64,000 bases of DNA from Candidatus Trichofilum aggregatum (lineage in GTDB: Bacteria; Chloroflexota; Anaerolineae; Promineifilales; Promineifilaceae): NCBI GenBank assembly GCA_016716885.1, contig JADJUV010000023.1, forward strand, positions 1 to 64,000, written 5' to 3'. Shown here one piece after another: positions 45,693-54,835 of this stretch (position 1 is the first letter of the stretch; the number at the start of each line of letters is the position of its first letter). The notes under the pieces were generated by a model. It ran no database searches, had not been told where the DNA came from, and saw only the letters and a program-made list of their open reading frames with translations. A program made the position numbers and the translations under genes.

Positions 45693-46667
45693 TCAGGTTT
45701 GGGGTGAGGGTGGTGGTTCGGGCAAAGTGGCGTAACGATCCCGGTAGAAGATAAAGGTCGCGGCCGCGAGGGCCGTGCTAACAAACCCATGACCCACAAT
45801 ACTGACCAGAGTCAGCCACGAGCCATCGTCGGCAATTTGCCACAAAATTGTTAGCCCATTACCCACCAGATAAATGACCAAAAGTAAACCCAGTGCCGGA
45901 GCTAAATGCTGGCGCATCAGGCCTAAACTTTCTCGCCAGGCCGCGAGTACGGGCCGAGCCTGAAGCAACACGCCATGGGGAGCAAAGAAGCCATATAGAA
46001 TCAGAGCCATGAGGGGCATGGCCCCCACAAACCAGATAAGTGTAGCCAGGTTAATGCTGAAAAGGGCGGCAAACATGCTCAGACAAAAGAAGGGAAACGA
46101 GGCCATCAACCCCATGGTCAACACCAGGAATACGAGCGCTATTAGTTTAAACAAAGCCCGTGGCCATTCCCGCCACCACCAATCCAGACGAGCCGATTCG
46201 GCCCGAACTGCCTGGGCTATGAGGCCATAATAGATAGCTGACAAGACCAAACCCACGCCAAGAAACAGGGTAAATAGAAGCACAACCCCGCCCAAGTTAT
46301 CTATTTCGATGATTGAAGATGAAATCGGTGTTTTTTCGGGGGTCAGCCCGCTCATGAGCGCGGGCACACCAATCAGGGGAATGGTTATCGTGGTGAGTAG
46401 ATTAACCGCTGAGGCCCATTGTTCGGCCATGCTGTTCAGCGTTTGTATGGTAGCCGCCGGTTGATTGGTCGCGGCCGCTTGCTGAACCATCAGGCTCAAA
46501 AAGGCTTCCAACAAAGGGCGAATACTTACCCGTGGGCCAAGCCAATAAAAACTGTCTAATAAAACCGGAATGATGATCAGCCAAAGATGTTTCGTTGTCA
46601 GGTCTAAACCTGCTTTCAACGTATCCCATACAGAGGGCAGGACAGGCACTTTATCTTTTGTCAGCAT
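45693..46667 (-). CDS. Polytopic membrane protein of unknown function
   Basis: The 324 residues have about six TM segments (LWLIIIPVLLDSFYWLGPRV; GGVVLLFTLFLGVGLVLSAIYYGLIAQAV; ALFKLIALVFLVLTMGLMASFPFFCLSMFAALF; LALIWFVGAMPLMALILYGFF-like; LLLVIYLVGNGLTILWQI; LTLVSIVGHGFVSTALAAATFIFY). General style resembles the paired membrane proteins at 36-38 kb, but the N terminus differs. GAGGAG directly abuts ATG 46667, so a slightly later start is possible. Confidence 0.7.
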   Translation of the reverse strand: MLTKDKVPVLPSVWDTLKAGLDLTTKHLWLIIIPVLLDSFYWLGPRVSIRPLLEAFLSLMVQQAAATNQPAATIQTLNSMAEQWASAVNLLTTITIPLIGVPALMSGLTPEKTPISSSIIEIDNLGGVVLLFTLFLGVGLVLSAIYYGLIAQAVRAESARLDWWWREWPRALFKLIALVFLVLTMGLMASFPFFCLSMFAALFSINLATLIWFVGAMPLMALILYGFFAPHGVLLQARPVLAAWRESLGLMRQHLAPALGLLLVIYLVGNGLTILWQIADDGSWLTLVSIVGHGFVSTALAAATFIFYRDRYATLPEPPPSPQT

Positions 46668-47168
46668 CTCCTCATTTTACCACAAGCTACCACTAAACCC
46701 CTGTTAGGGCGATTGCATAGTCGGGTTTTCCCCCACCCTTAACCCCGCCCAGGGGCGGGAACTTTTTAAGGGCCGTTTTTCGCGGCCCATTGGGAATTCA
46801 GACCTCGAATGGCATTGTTTTCTTGCGGAAACGTAGGCCAACCGTAGAGCCTTGCTGTCTGGCCTATGGTATAACCTATGCACCTTTCCCATCTCGTAAA
46901 GGGCAATTCATTACTTATGTCACCAAATTGCCACCGTTTACTACCCCATTGGCCTAAACCTGATATACTGACAATCATGTCATTTAATGGCACATTCAAG
47001 CCAGATCGCCGTGGCTTCCACGCCACCTGTCTTCCTACGAATTGTCCGTTATGGTCGGTTTCCTCACTACGTTATAACGGGCATAGTCAGAAGATATTTC
47101 TTAGCACTTATAAAAGCTTTCTGCTATTAGTTGATTCCCCAAACCTTAGCTAAAAGGAGCAATCGTTC
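46668..47168. other. Intergenic region with family D repeat
   Basis: 500 bp without a convincing gene. It contains the family D head at 46727-46770 followed by a weak hairpin GGGCCG...CGGCCC (46770-46788), then AT-rich DNA and an AAGGAG (47154-47159) serving moxR. Frames at 46766-47026 and 46878-47153 are not protein-like. Confidence 0.65.
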
Positions 47169-48125
47169 ATGTCTGACGTTCAGGCTGTTGCCAATCGCAT
47201 CATTGAAAATGTTGAGCGTGTTATTGTCGGCAAACGCTCGGCGGTAGAGTTAACTGTCTTGGGTTTGTTGTGCCAGGGTCATATTCTCATTGAAGATGTG
47301 CCGGGTGTTGGTAAGACGGTTCTGGCTCGTGCCCTCTCCAAATCGGTCGGCTGTGAGTTTCAACGCATCCAATTTACTCCGGACATGTTGCCCAGCGATG
47401 TCACGGGTGTATCGGTATTCAACCAGAAAACGGTTGAATTTGAGTTCCGTCCCGGCCCCATTCATGCCCAGATTGTCCTGGCCGACGAAATTAACCGGGC
47501 TACGCCTAAGACCCAATCGGCCTTATTGGAAGCGATGGAAGAGCGGCAGGTGACGGTAGATGGCACAACCTATGAACTGAAGCGGCCGTTTATGGTATTG
47601 GCGACACAGAATCCTATCGAATATGAAGGCACGTTCCCTTTACCTGAAGCCCAGTTAGATCGGTTTATGATTCGCATCCGTTTAGGGTATCCCAGCAAAG
47701 AGAATGAAATTGAAATTCTGGATCGCCAGCAGTTTTCCCACCCATTGCGCGATCTGGTGCAGGTGGCTTCGGTAGAAGAGCTGCTAGCCGCCCAACAAGC
47801 CATCAAGGAAGTGTATTTGGATCCGTTGGTGAAGGAATATGTGGTTGATCTGGTGCGGGAAACGCGGGAGCACCCCGATGTTTACCTGGGTTCTAGTTCG
47901 CGTGGGGCGTTGGCCATTTATCGGTTGTGTCAGGCGCGAGCGACTTTCTTAGGGCGTGATTATGTTTTGCCTGATGATGTGAAAGCCATGGCCGTAGCAG
48001 CTCTGGCCCATCGCATTATTGTTGGCCCCGCGGCCCGCATCAAAGATGTATCGCAGGACGCCATTGTGACTGATATTCTGGATAAGGTGGCCGTTCCGGG
48101 AGCACAACCGGCCGGAAGAAGGTAA
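47169..48125 (+). CDS. MoxR family AAA ATPase
   Basis: The 318 residues have Walker A GVGKTVLARAL in LIEDVPGVGKTV, QFTPDMLPSDVTGVSVF, Walker B IVLADEINRATPKTQSALLEAMEE, and sensor 1 FMVLATQNPIEYEGTFPLPEAQLDRFM. These match MoxR, an AAA chaperone that activates partner complexes. It is followed at 6 bp by a DUF58 gene, the common pairing. It is octamer-free, unusual in this window. Confidence 0.92.
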   Translation: MSDVQAVANRIIENVERVIVGKRSAVELTVLGLLCQGHILIEDVPGVGKTVLARALSKSVGCEFQRIQFTPDMLPSDVTGVSVFNQKTVEFEFRPGPIHAQIVLADEINRATPKTQSALLEAMEERQVTVDGTTYELKRPFMVLATQNPIEYEGTFPLPEAQLDRFMIRIRLGYPSKENEIEILDRQQFSHPLRDLVQVASVEELLAAQQAIKEVYLDPLVKEYVVDLVRETREHPDVYLGSSSRGALAIYRLCQARATFLGRDYVLPDDVKAMAVAALAHRIIVGPAARIKDVSQDAIVTDILDKVAVPGAQPAGRR

Positions 48126-48131
48126 AAGCGT

Positions 48132-49430
48132 ATGCGGAAGCGACGCACGGTAGTTTTCATTTTAGCCTTGCTAGCCCTGTTGGGTGGACTGATCACCGGG
48201 CGTGACATTTTGTTTACGGTTACGTACCTGTTGGGTTTGCTCCTGGTGCTATCGTTTTTCTGGGCCTGGGCCAATATTAATTGGACGCATATCTCGCGGG
48301 TGACGCGGGTACGGCGCACGCAGGTGGGTAAACCGCTGGAAGAGCGGTTTGCCGTGCGTAATACCAGCCGCATTCCCAAATTGTGGCTGGAGGTGCGTGA
48401 TTTCTCAGAAGTACCGGCGCATATAACCAGCCAGGTGGTAACTGCCTTGGGAGCAAAGGCTTCATATATCTGGCGCACCACGACGATTTGCCAGCAACGC
48501 GGCCGCTACCGACTTGGTCCCATCACTCTGTCTAGCAGTGATCCGTTTGGCCTTTTCCCCATGACCCGTAACCTTATCTCCATTTCTCATGTGGTGGTTT
48601 ATCCCATGACGGTAGATATCTACCAATTTGTTATTCCTACGGGAGTTCTGCCTGGGGGGGATGCGCTACGTCGTCGTACCCATTATGTTACGACCAACGC
48701 CTCGGGCGTGCGCGAGTATGCCCCTGGGGATAGTTTTAACCGCATTCATTGGAAGAGTACGGCACGTCGCGGCCGCCTCATTGTCAAAGAGTACGAGCTT
48801 GACCCAATGGCCGACATCTGGATTGTGCCTGACATGAGCCGGATGGAGCAGATTGTTCGTCGCCGTCCACTCAATGAATCAACCTCTACGGGGGCACATC
48901 TGGCACCGGGTTGGTCGGTGCAAAAAGAGGAAATCAAAATTCCTGAAACGACGGAAGAATATATCGTTACCATCGCCGCATCGTTGGCCCAATTTTTTCT
49001 GCGCCAGGACCGGGCGGTGGGGATGCTCACCTACGGGCAATCTAACGAGATCGTTCAACCGGATCGGGGTGAACGGCAGATGAACCGTATTTTGGAGACG
49101 ATGGCTGTCTTGCGGGCAGAAGGTACGATTCCCGTACCAGATGTGCTCAATGCCGAGATCAATCTGTTGCCACGGGGTACAACGGTGATTGTTGTGACCT
49201 GCACCACCGATGAGAAATGGGTTATCTCTGCCCGCGAGTTAAAGCGGCGGGGGATGCGCGTAGTGACTGTGTTGGTTGATCCGGCCACGTTTGGCGGCAC
49301 GCAGACAAACAAAGGGTTGTCCCGGCTTTTGCAAGCCAGCGGCGTGATGACGTATGATGTCAATAATGGTGATAACCTGACGGTGGCTTTGAGCAAAGCG
49401 AAGATTGATAGCAGTTTTGCCTATGCCTAG
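48132..49430 (+). CDS. DUF58 domain-containing protein
   Basis: The 432 residues begin with two TM segments (TVVFILALLALLGGLITGRDILFTVTYLLGLLLVLSFFWAWANI). The DUF58 core contains the hallmark REYAPGDSFNRIHWKSTARRGRLIVKEYE, then a VWA-like segment. This type is usually cotranscribed with MoxR and acts in envelope or sporulation-like assembly in other bacteria. The partner here is the upstream gene, 6 bp away. Octamers at 48499 and 48769 encode Gly-Arg. Confidence 0.9.
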   Translation: MRKRRTVVFILALLALLGGLITGRDILFTVTYLLGLLLVLSFFWAWANINWTHISRVTRVRRTQVGKPLEERFAVRNTSRIPKLWLEVRDFSEVPAHITSQVVTALGAKASYIWRTTTICQQRGRYRLGPITLSSSDPFGLFPMTRNLISISHVVVYPMTVDIYQFVIPTGVLPGGDALRRRTHYVTTNASGVREYAPGDSFNRIHWKSTARRGRLIVKEYELDPMADIWIVPDMSRMEQIVRRRPLNESTSTGAHLAPGWSVQKEEIKIPETTEEYIVTIAASLAQFFLRQDRAVGMLTYGQSNEIVQPDRGERQMNRILETMAVLRAEGTIPVPDVLNAEINLLPRGTTVIVVTCTTDEKWVISARELKRRGMRVVTVLVDPATFGGTQTNKGLSRLLQASGVMTYDVNNGDNLTVALSKAKIDSSFAYA

Positions 49431-49467
49431 CTGGGGTAAGCCAGAATCAAGGTTTTGCCACGAATTA

Positions 49468-49655
49468 CACGAATGAGTCTACGGAAAAAACTCACGCAAA
49501 GACGCAAAGGTCGCCAAGTCGCCAGAGAAAAATTCGTGTTAATTCGTGCAATTCGTGGCTTCTTTCCCTAAATTCACGAATGAGTCTACGGAAAAAACTC
49601 ACGCAAAGACGCAAAGGACGCCAAGTCGCCAGAGAAAAATTCGTGTTAATTCGTG
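49468..49655. repeat. Direct repeat, two copies of an 81-bp unit with period 107
   Basis: Copies at 49468-49548 and 49575-49655 share CACGAATGAGTCTACGG and AAATTCGTGTTAATTCGTG, differing by one base (GGTCG/GGACG). CACGAATT motifs flank both copies. It lies just after the DUF58 gene and the Nudix gene tail. Confidence 0.85.
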
Positions 49656-49690
49656 GCTTCTTTCAGTGAACTCACGAATTGGCACGAATT

Positions 49691-50369
49691 TTACAGTAGG
49701 TTCAACAGTTTATCGTAGTACGCATCGAGCCATTCTTGCTGACCTTGGACGAGTTGGGGTTTGGGGTTAAGGGGTGTCCAGTACAGTTGAAAGGTATGGT
49801 TATCCACAAAAACGGACCAGTTTTCTGGCGTGGGGGCGGTGGGTGTCAGGTGAAAGAAATGGCGCTCAAGCTGGCGGGTAAGAACAGTGGAGCGTAACCA
49901 GCCAGTTGCAGACCGATGTAGTTGGGGTGGAGCCTGGTTTAGATCAAACTCTTCGTAACAGACATGGGCGTAGCGGCCGCGGTTGCCATCCGTTTCTTCC
50001 CCAATTACCCGTACCCATGAACCCTCGTGTTAAAGTAAAGTCCAACGACGACGCATCAAAGGCGGGTGTGTCAAAGAGTTTGGACAGTTGTAAAAGCAAC
50101 CGCCAATCCTCAGGTAGTTGCCGAGACTCACTCCCCAAATAGCGACGAACTACCACATTTGTAAGCCCTGTTTCCTCTTGCACTTCGCGCAAGATGGCGT
50201 CGGTGATCGGTTCCCCATGTTCTACGGTTCCGGCGGGCAATTGCACCCCTGCCTGGGGATGACGAAAAACGAGCAACTCTGGCCCATGTAGGCCAGGGCG
50301 TGTGATGAGAGCCGTAACTTTTTGCAGCACACGCAAGCGTTGCCGCTTTGGGGGTGATTCAGGTTGCAT
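49691..50369 (-). pseudogene. Nudix hydrolase, single frameshift
   Basis: The first frame starts at ATG 50369 and holds the Nudix box: GTVEHGEPITDAILREVQEETGL. The last about 110 residues lie in another frame and end at a TAA (minus strand, 49691-49693): RVIGEETDGNRGRYAHVCYE, SVFVDNHTFQLYWTPLNPKP, LDAYYDKLLNLL. A one-base indel near 50015-50025 (CATGGGTACGGG) joins the two. Family role: hydrolysis of nucleoside diphosphate-X compounds. The octamer at 49973 lies in the second frame as Gly-Arg. Confidence 0.82.
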
Positions 50370-50401
50370 AATCGTTCTGCCTGCTGGCTTTTAGGCTTCG
50401 G

Positions 50402-50902
50402 TCAATGCTTTTCTTCAGCGGGAATGCGGATGAGGAGAAGGAGAGCGGCATTGAGCAGGGTGGCGAGCAAGGCGGTGAGCCAGGCATTAAAAATGAGCGG
50501 GATGACCAGGAGTTCCAGGGCCACGGCGAGGTAGTTGGGGTGGGCGATGTAGCGATAAGGGCCATGCCGGACGGGGGTGAGACCGGGGATGACCAGGATG
50601 CGGGTATTCCAGCGGGAACCCAGGGATGTGATGGCCCAGTAACGGAGCAGTTGCGCGGCCGCGAACAACCCCAACCATAACCCCCACAGTTCACCCAACC
50701 CAGGGCCACGCCCGAAAGCCTCGACTAACCATCCACCAAACCAACCCACATGCAGAATAAAAAAGAGGGGATAATGACCGGAGCCAACTTCTTTGGCTCC
50801 TTGCGCCAAGGCCCAACGCCGGTTCCGGGCGGCAAGCCGCAACTCCACCAGCCGCTGACCTACCAAAAAAACAACCACGAACCCCAAAAATAGTGACACC
50901 AT
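50402..50902 (-). CDS. Isoprenylcysteine carboxyl methyltransferase-like membrane protein
   Basis: The 166 residues have four to five TM segments and the ICMT/phospholipid-methyltransferase C-terminal signature RYWAITSLGSRWNTRILVIPGLTPVRHGPYRYIAHPNYLAVALELL (His-Pro-Asn-Tyr). Bacterial members (YpbQ type) methylate small or polyketide-derived phenols in some species. The substrate is unknown here. It lies 26 bp after rsmI's stop on the same strand. Confidence 0.85.
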   Translation of the reverse strand: MVSLFLGFVVVFLVGQRLVELRLAARNRRWALAQGAKEVGSGHYPLFFILHVGWFGGWLVEAFGRGPGLGELWGLWLGLFAAAQLLRYWAITSLGSRWNTRILVIPGLTPVRHGPYRYIAHPNYLAVALELLVIPLIFNAWLTALLATLLNAALLLLIRIPAEEKH

Positions 50903-50928
50903 ACACTCAACTGCCCTCTGTTAACTAC

Positions 50929-51642
50929 TCACTTCTCCTCGTCGCCGCGGCCGCTGATGACCACTACATACTCCCCCTGGGCTTCTTTGGCCTGCAAATG
51001 AGCGATGAGATCAGAGATGCGGCCGCGGAAAACCCCTTCAAACAACTTTGTCAGCTCATTACACAGGGCCGCGGGTCTGTCCCCATACACCACCAACGCA
51101 TCCGCCAGGAACTCCTTCAGCCGGTAGGGGCTTTCATAAAATATGAGAGTATGGGGCGAAGCGGCATCTATTTCCAGCCAGCGCTGACGCTTGCCACTTT
51201 TGCGCGGTGGGAAGCCGCGAAAGGTGAACGAGTGGGCAGGCAATCCCGATAATACCAAAGCCATTACAACCGCCGATGCGCCGGGAATCATCGTTACCGG
51301 AATGTCCGCCTCGATAGCGCGGCGCACCAGCGTATAACCAGGGTCGGAGATGCCTGGTGTGTCCGCATTGGTTACCACTGCCACGGATTGCCCAGCCTGC
51401 AACAGATCAATCAACCGGGGGCCAACCTTGTTTTCATTATGCTCATGAAAGGCGATTTGGGGCTTTTTGATGTCAAAATGTTTGAGGAGAAACCCGGTCT
51501 TGCGGGTATCCTCACTGGCGACCATCTCTACCTGGCGTAGAGTTTCTAGTGCCCGCAAAGTTATATCGCCTAAGTTGCCAATGGGGGTAGCGACGAGGTA
51601 AAGGGTGGGTGGGGTAACGGTTTCGGCCTGGTTATTTGACAT
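50929..51642 (-). CDS. rsmI: 16S rRNA (cytidine1402-2'-O)-methyltransferase
   Basis: The 237 residues contain LYLVATPIGNLGDITLRALETL, ASEDTRKTGFLLKHFDI, HEHNENKVGPRL, SDPGYTLVRRAI, PGASAVVMALVLSGLPAHSFTFRGFPPRKSGKR, and EGVFRGRISDL near the end. These are RsmI motifs of the tetrapyrrole-methylase fold. It 2'-O-methylates C1402 of 16S rRNA with RsmH. Octamers at 50947 and 51019. It is shorter than E. coli RsmI by the C-terminal domain. Confidence 0.95.
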   Translation of the reverse strand: MSNNQAETVTPPTLYLVATPIGNLGDITLRALETLRQVEMVASEDTRKTGFLLKHFDIKKPQIAFHEHNENKVGPRLIDLLQAGQSVAVVTNADTPGISDPGYTLVRRAIEADIPVTMIPGASAVVMALVLSGLPAHSFTFRGFPPRKSGKRQRWLEIDAASPHTLIFYESPYRLKEFLADALVVYGDRPAALCNELTKLFEGVFRGRISDLIAHLQAKEAQGEYVVVISGRGDEEK

Positions 51643-51743
51643 AACGATGTTTTATTCCTTTGGTCTAACATTGGTGACACCCTAATTGTAGCGTACAATT
51701 CGCGCCGCCTACCATATTAACGTACTCGTGGGAGCTGACTCGT

Positions 51744-53147
51744 ATGTCCATAGTAGACAGCAATAAGCCGAAGAAGGCACCGCTCAGCCGGTTAACCAAG
51801 CTGGCATTTGGCATTGGCGATTTGGGGCCAGCTATTGTGGCCTCCATCAATGGTTTTTTTCTCAATGCTTTTTTGCTTGAAGTGGCGGGAGTAACACCGG
51901 AAAACGCGGCCGCGATCTTTCTCATCGTCAAAATCTGGGATGCCATCAACGATCCCCTCATCGGCACCCTGACCGACCGCACCAACACCCGTTGGGGTCG
52001 GCGACGCCCCTGGTTACTCTTTGGGGCGCTCCCTTTTGCGCTGGCTTACTTTTTGCAATGGCTCGTGCCGGATGTGGGTCAGGCAGGCAAATTCTGGTAT
52101 TACCTGCTGGTGGCCTTTCTGCTAGACACCGGGTTTACGGCGGTTAATGTACCCTACACTGCCATGACCCCGGAACTGAGTGATGATTATGACGAGCGCA
52201 CCAGCCTCAACGCTTACCGCTTCAGCTTCTCCATTTTGGGTGGTACTCTAGCCGCTTTTATTCATACCGTCATTATTGGCTCTTTTACCGGCGAGGCGGT
52301 TGTGCAAGGATTTGCCATCAGCGCCGGCATTTGGGCCGTTCTCATCGTTATCTCCAACGTCATCACGTTCGCTTTCACTCGCGAGAGCCATTTTCAAGGC
52401 CAACAGCCAGAAGGGCCAGGTTTTTTTGCCGGGCTGAAGTTAGCTTTTCAAAATCGAGCTTTCATCTTTGTGACCATTATTTACTTGCTTTCCTGGCTGG
52501 CGATTCAGTTTGTGCAGAATAATTTATTTCTTTATGTTAAGTATTGGCTGAAAGCCGAAGATCAATTTCAATGGTTACTGCTCCTCCTGCAATTTGGTAG
52601 CTTTATATTTGTGTTAATGTGGGCACGACTTAGCCAACGGTTGGGTAAACAGCGCGTGTACTATTTGGGTACGGCTTTTTGGATTGTGGCGGGTGTTTTA
52701 CTGTTTTTTGTGCCCGCAGGCGAAACTCGCTGGCTTTATTTCATTGCCCCGCTGGCCAGCATTGGGGTATCGGTTTGTTATCTCATTCCCTGGAGCATGT
52801 TGCCCGATGTGGTTGATTTGGATGAACTGGAAACGGGCCAAAGGCGCGAAGGGATTTTTTATGGCTTTTTTGTCTTTTTGCAGAAGTTGGGCATTTCCGC
52901 CGGGATTGCCATATCTAACTTGATTTTAGCCAGCACGGGATACATTAAACCAGAGTACGCCGGTGCTCCCATAGCTCCAGTACAACCGGAAGCGGTTTTA
53001 ACGGCGTTGCGGGTGTTCGTGAGTCTGGCTCCAGGGGTCATTCTGTTGTTGAGTTATGTGGCGGTGCGCCTGTACCCCATTACACGGGCGAAGCACGCGG
53101 ACATTCAGGCACGATTGGCCCGCGGCCGCGCCCAGAGTCAGCTATGA
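51744..53147 (+). CDS. GPH-family (MelB-like) sugar transporter
   Basis: The 467 residues have 12 predicted TM segments. Family marks: KLAFGIGDLGPAIVASINGFFLNAFL, KIWDAINDPLIGTLTDRTNTRWGRRRPWLLFGALPFAL, NVPYTAMTPELSDDYDERTSLNAYRF and SMLPDVVDLDELETGQRREGIFYGFFVFLQKLG. The GPH group carries sugars or glycosides with Na+ or H+. The specific sugar is unknown. Its stop overlaps the murJ start (ATGA). Confidence 0.9.
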   Translation: MSIVDSNKPKKAPLSRLTKLAFGIGDLGPAIVASINGFFLNAFLLEVAGVTPENAAAIFLIVKIWDAINDPLIGTLTDRTNTRWGRRRPWLLFGALPFALAYFLQWLVPDVGQAGKFWYYLLVAFLLDTGFTAVNVPYTAMTPELSDDYDERTSLNAYRFSFSILGGTLAAFIHTVIIGSFTGEAVVQGFAISAGIWAVLIVISNVITFAFTRESHFQGQQPEGPGFFAGLKLAFQNRAFIFVTIIYLLSWLAIQFVQNNLFLYVKYWLKAEDQFQWLLLLLQFGSFIFVLMWARLSQRLGKQRVYYLGTAFWIVAGVLLFFVPAGETRWLYFIAPLASIGVSVCYLIPWSMLPDVVDLDELETGQRREGIFYGFFVFLQKLGISAGIAISNLILASTGYIKPEYAGAPIAPVQPEAVLTALRVFVSLAPGVILLLSYVAVRLYPITRAKHADIQARLARGRAQSQL

Positions 53148-54745
53148 GTTCATCAAGCGAAAAAGAACAGGGGATGGGTAACGCGGCCGCACGGCGACAA
53201 CTGCTTGCGGCCGCGGGCATCATGGGGATAGCCACCATCGTCAGCCGCCTGTTGGGGCTGGTGCGGGTAGGTGTTATCACCGCCACCTACGGAGCCGACA
53301 CCCTCGAAGCCAACGCCATTGCCATTGCCAGCCGCTTACCGGATGCGCTGTTTTTCATCATGGCCGGTGGCGCCCTGGCCTCGGCTTTTTTGCCCACCTT
53401 CTCCGCCTACTTCACCCGTGACGATGAAGAAGGGGGATGGCGGCTCTTCTCGGCTGTCATCAACCTGATTACCCTGGTTATGATCGTTGTCGCCGGGTTG
53501 TCGGCCATTTTTGCCCGGCCCATCCTAACCTACTATGTGCGTGATCTGGTAGAGGGGCAGGCGGGCTTCCTGACCATGACCGTGCCACTCATGCGCCTCA
53601 TGCTCCTGACACCCATCATTTTTGGCGTCAGTGGCGTGTTTATGGCCGCGCTGAATGCCCGGCAACATTTTGCCTTACCTGCGTTGGCTTCCATTTTGTA
53701 CAACGTGGGCATTATTGGTGGCATCGTGCTTTTGGCCCCCAACGTGATGGGTATGGGCATTGGCACCGTTGTGGGGGCACTGGGGCATTTGCTCATACAA
53801 CTGCCTGGTTTACGCCAACAGCGGGCGCGGTACACCCCTATCTTCAGTCTGCGTGATCCGGGTGTTCTTCGGGTACTGAAGCTGATGGCCCCCCGGGTGC
53901 TAGGACTTTCATTTAGCCAGTTAAACCATCTGATTGTGCCTTTTCTGGCCCAGGCGATGGTGTTTGGTAGTATTCCGGCCCTAAACTACGCCTGGCTTAT
54001 CATCAACATGCCGCTCGGCATCATTGGGCAGGCGTTAGCCATTGCTGCTTTTCCCACCTTTGCCACCCTGGCCGCCCAGTCTGCCTTTGAACCGATGCGC
54101 CGCATTCTGGCGGACACCATTCGGCTGATCTTTTTTCTGGCTTTACCGGTGACGGTGTGGCTGACAGTGTTAGCCCGGCCCATTACCGCCTTTTTGTTAG
54201 AGCGAGGGGCTTTTGACGCGGCCGCGACCGATTTAGTCACCTGGGGGCTAATTTTTTATGCCCTGGGGCTGGTGGGATTGGCGGCGGTAGAGGTACTGGC
54301 ACGGGCTTTTTATGCTTTGGGTGGCACAGTGACTCCGGTAGCCGCCGGTGCTCTGCAAATGGTGACGATGGTTCTGTTGAGCCTTTTGCTGAGCCAGCAA
54401 CTATTTCCTCGCCTGGGTTGGCCTGATTTTGCCGGTATTGCGCTGGGGGCCACGCTAGCAAACTGGCTAGAGATGGGGGTTTTGGCCTGGTTACTGCACA
54501 GGAAGATGAACGGGATTGGCGCGGCCGCGATGCTAGACGGTCTCTGGCGGATGGGGTTAGCCACCCTGGTGATGGCTCTGTTGACCTGGCTGGTGCAACG
54601 GCCCTTGCAGACAGGTCCGGTACTGTGGCAGCTACTGCTTTCAGGTTCAGTCGGGGGCATCATTTACCTATTGCTTTGTCTGGTCTTGCGCGTCCACGAG
54701 GTCCAACAATTCTGGTACTATGCCCGTCGCCGCCTCACCCGATAA
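53144..54745 (+). CDS. murJ: Lipid II flippase MurJ
   Basis: The 533 residues have about 14 TM segments and the MviN/MurJ pattern IMGIATIVSRLLGLVRVGVITATYGADTLEANAIAIASRLPDALFFI, GGALASAFLPTFSAYF, LNARQHFALPALASILYNVGIIGGI, and GPVLWQLLLSGSVGG near the end. It flips lipid II for peptidoglycan, which implies a cell wall. Start ATG 53144 overlaps the transporter stop by 4 bp, so translation is likely coupled. Three octamers lie in the first 70 bp and later. Confidence 0.93.
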   Translation: MSSSSEKEQGMGNAAARRQLLAAAGIMGIATIVSRLLGLVRVGVITATYGADTLEANAIAIASRLPDALFFIMAGGALASAFLPTFSAYFTRDDEEGGWRLFSAVINLITLVMIVVAGLSAIFARPILTYYVRDLVEGQAGFLTMTVPLMRLMLLTPIIFGVSGVFMAALNARQHFALPALASILYNVGIIGGIVLLAPNVMGMGIGTVVGALGHLLIQLPGLRQQRARYTPIFSLRDPGVLRVLKLMAPRVLGLSFSQLNHLIVPFLAQAMVFGSIPALNYAWLIINMPLGIIGQALAIAAFPTFATLAAQSAFEPMRRILADTIRLIFFLALPVTVWLTVLARPITAFLLERGAFDAAATDLVTWGLIFYALGLVGLAAVEVLARAFYALGGTVTPVAAGALQMVTMVLLSLLLSQQLFPRLGWPDFAGIALGATLANWLEMGVLAWLLHRKMNGIGAAAMLDGLWRMGLATLVMALLTWLVQRPLQTGPVLWQLLLSGSVGGIIYLLLCLVLRVHEVQQFWYYARRRLTR

Positions 54746-54780
54746 CATTCCCTACCCTTGAGGCAACTATTTAGGAACAA

Positions 54781-54806
54781 AAAAGCCCGGTGTTAGCCGG
54801 GCTTTT
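54781..54806. terminator. Bidirectional terminator between murJ and the next minus-strand gene
   Basis: AAAAGCCCGG (54781-54790) pairs with CCGGGCTTTT (54797-54806), loop TGTTAG, with A- and T-runs on both sides, between converging genes. Confidence 0.88.
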
Positions 54807-54835
54807 GGTTTATGCAGTTGGTTAGCGTAAATGCT

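Noticed and set aside
46766..47153. Small ORFs before moxR on both strands
   Set aside because: They overlap a dispersed repeat and each other and lack any family signal or ribosome-binding site.
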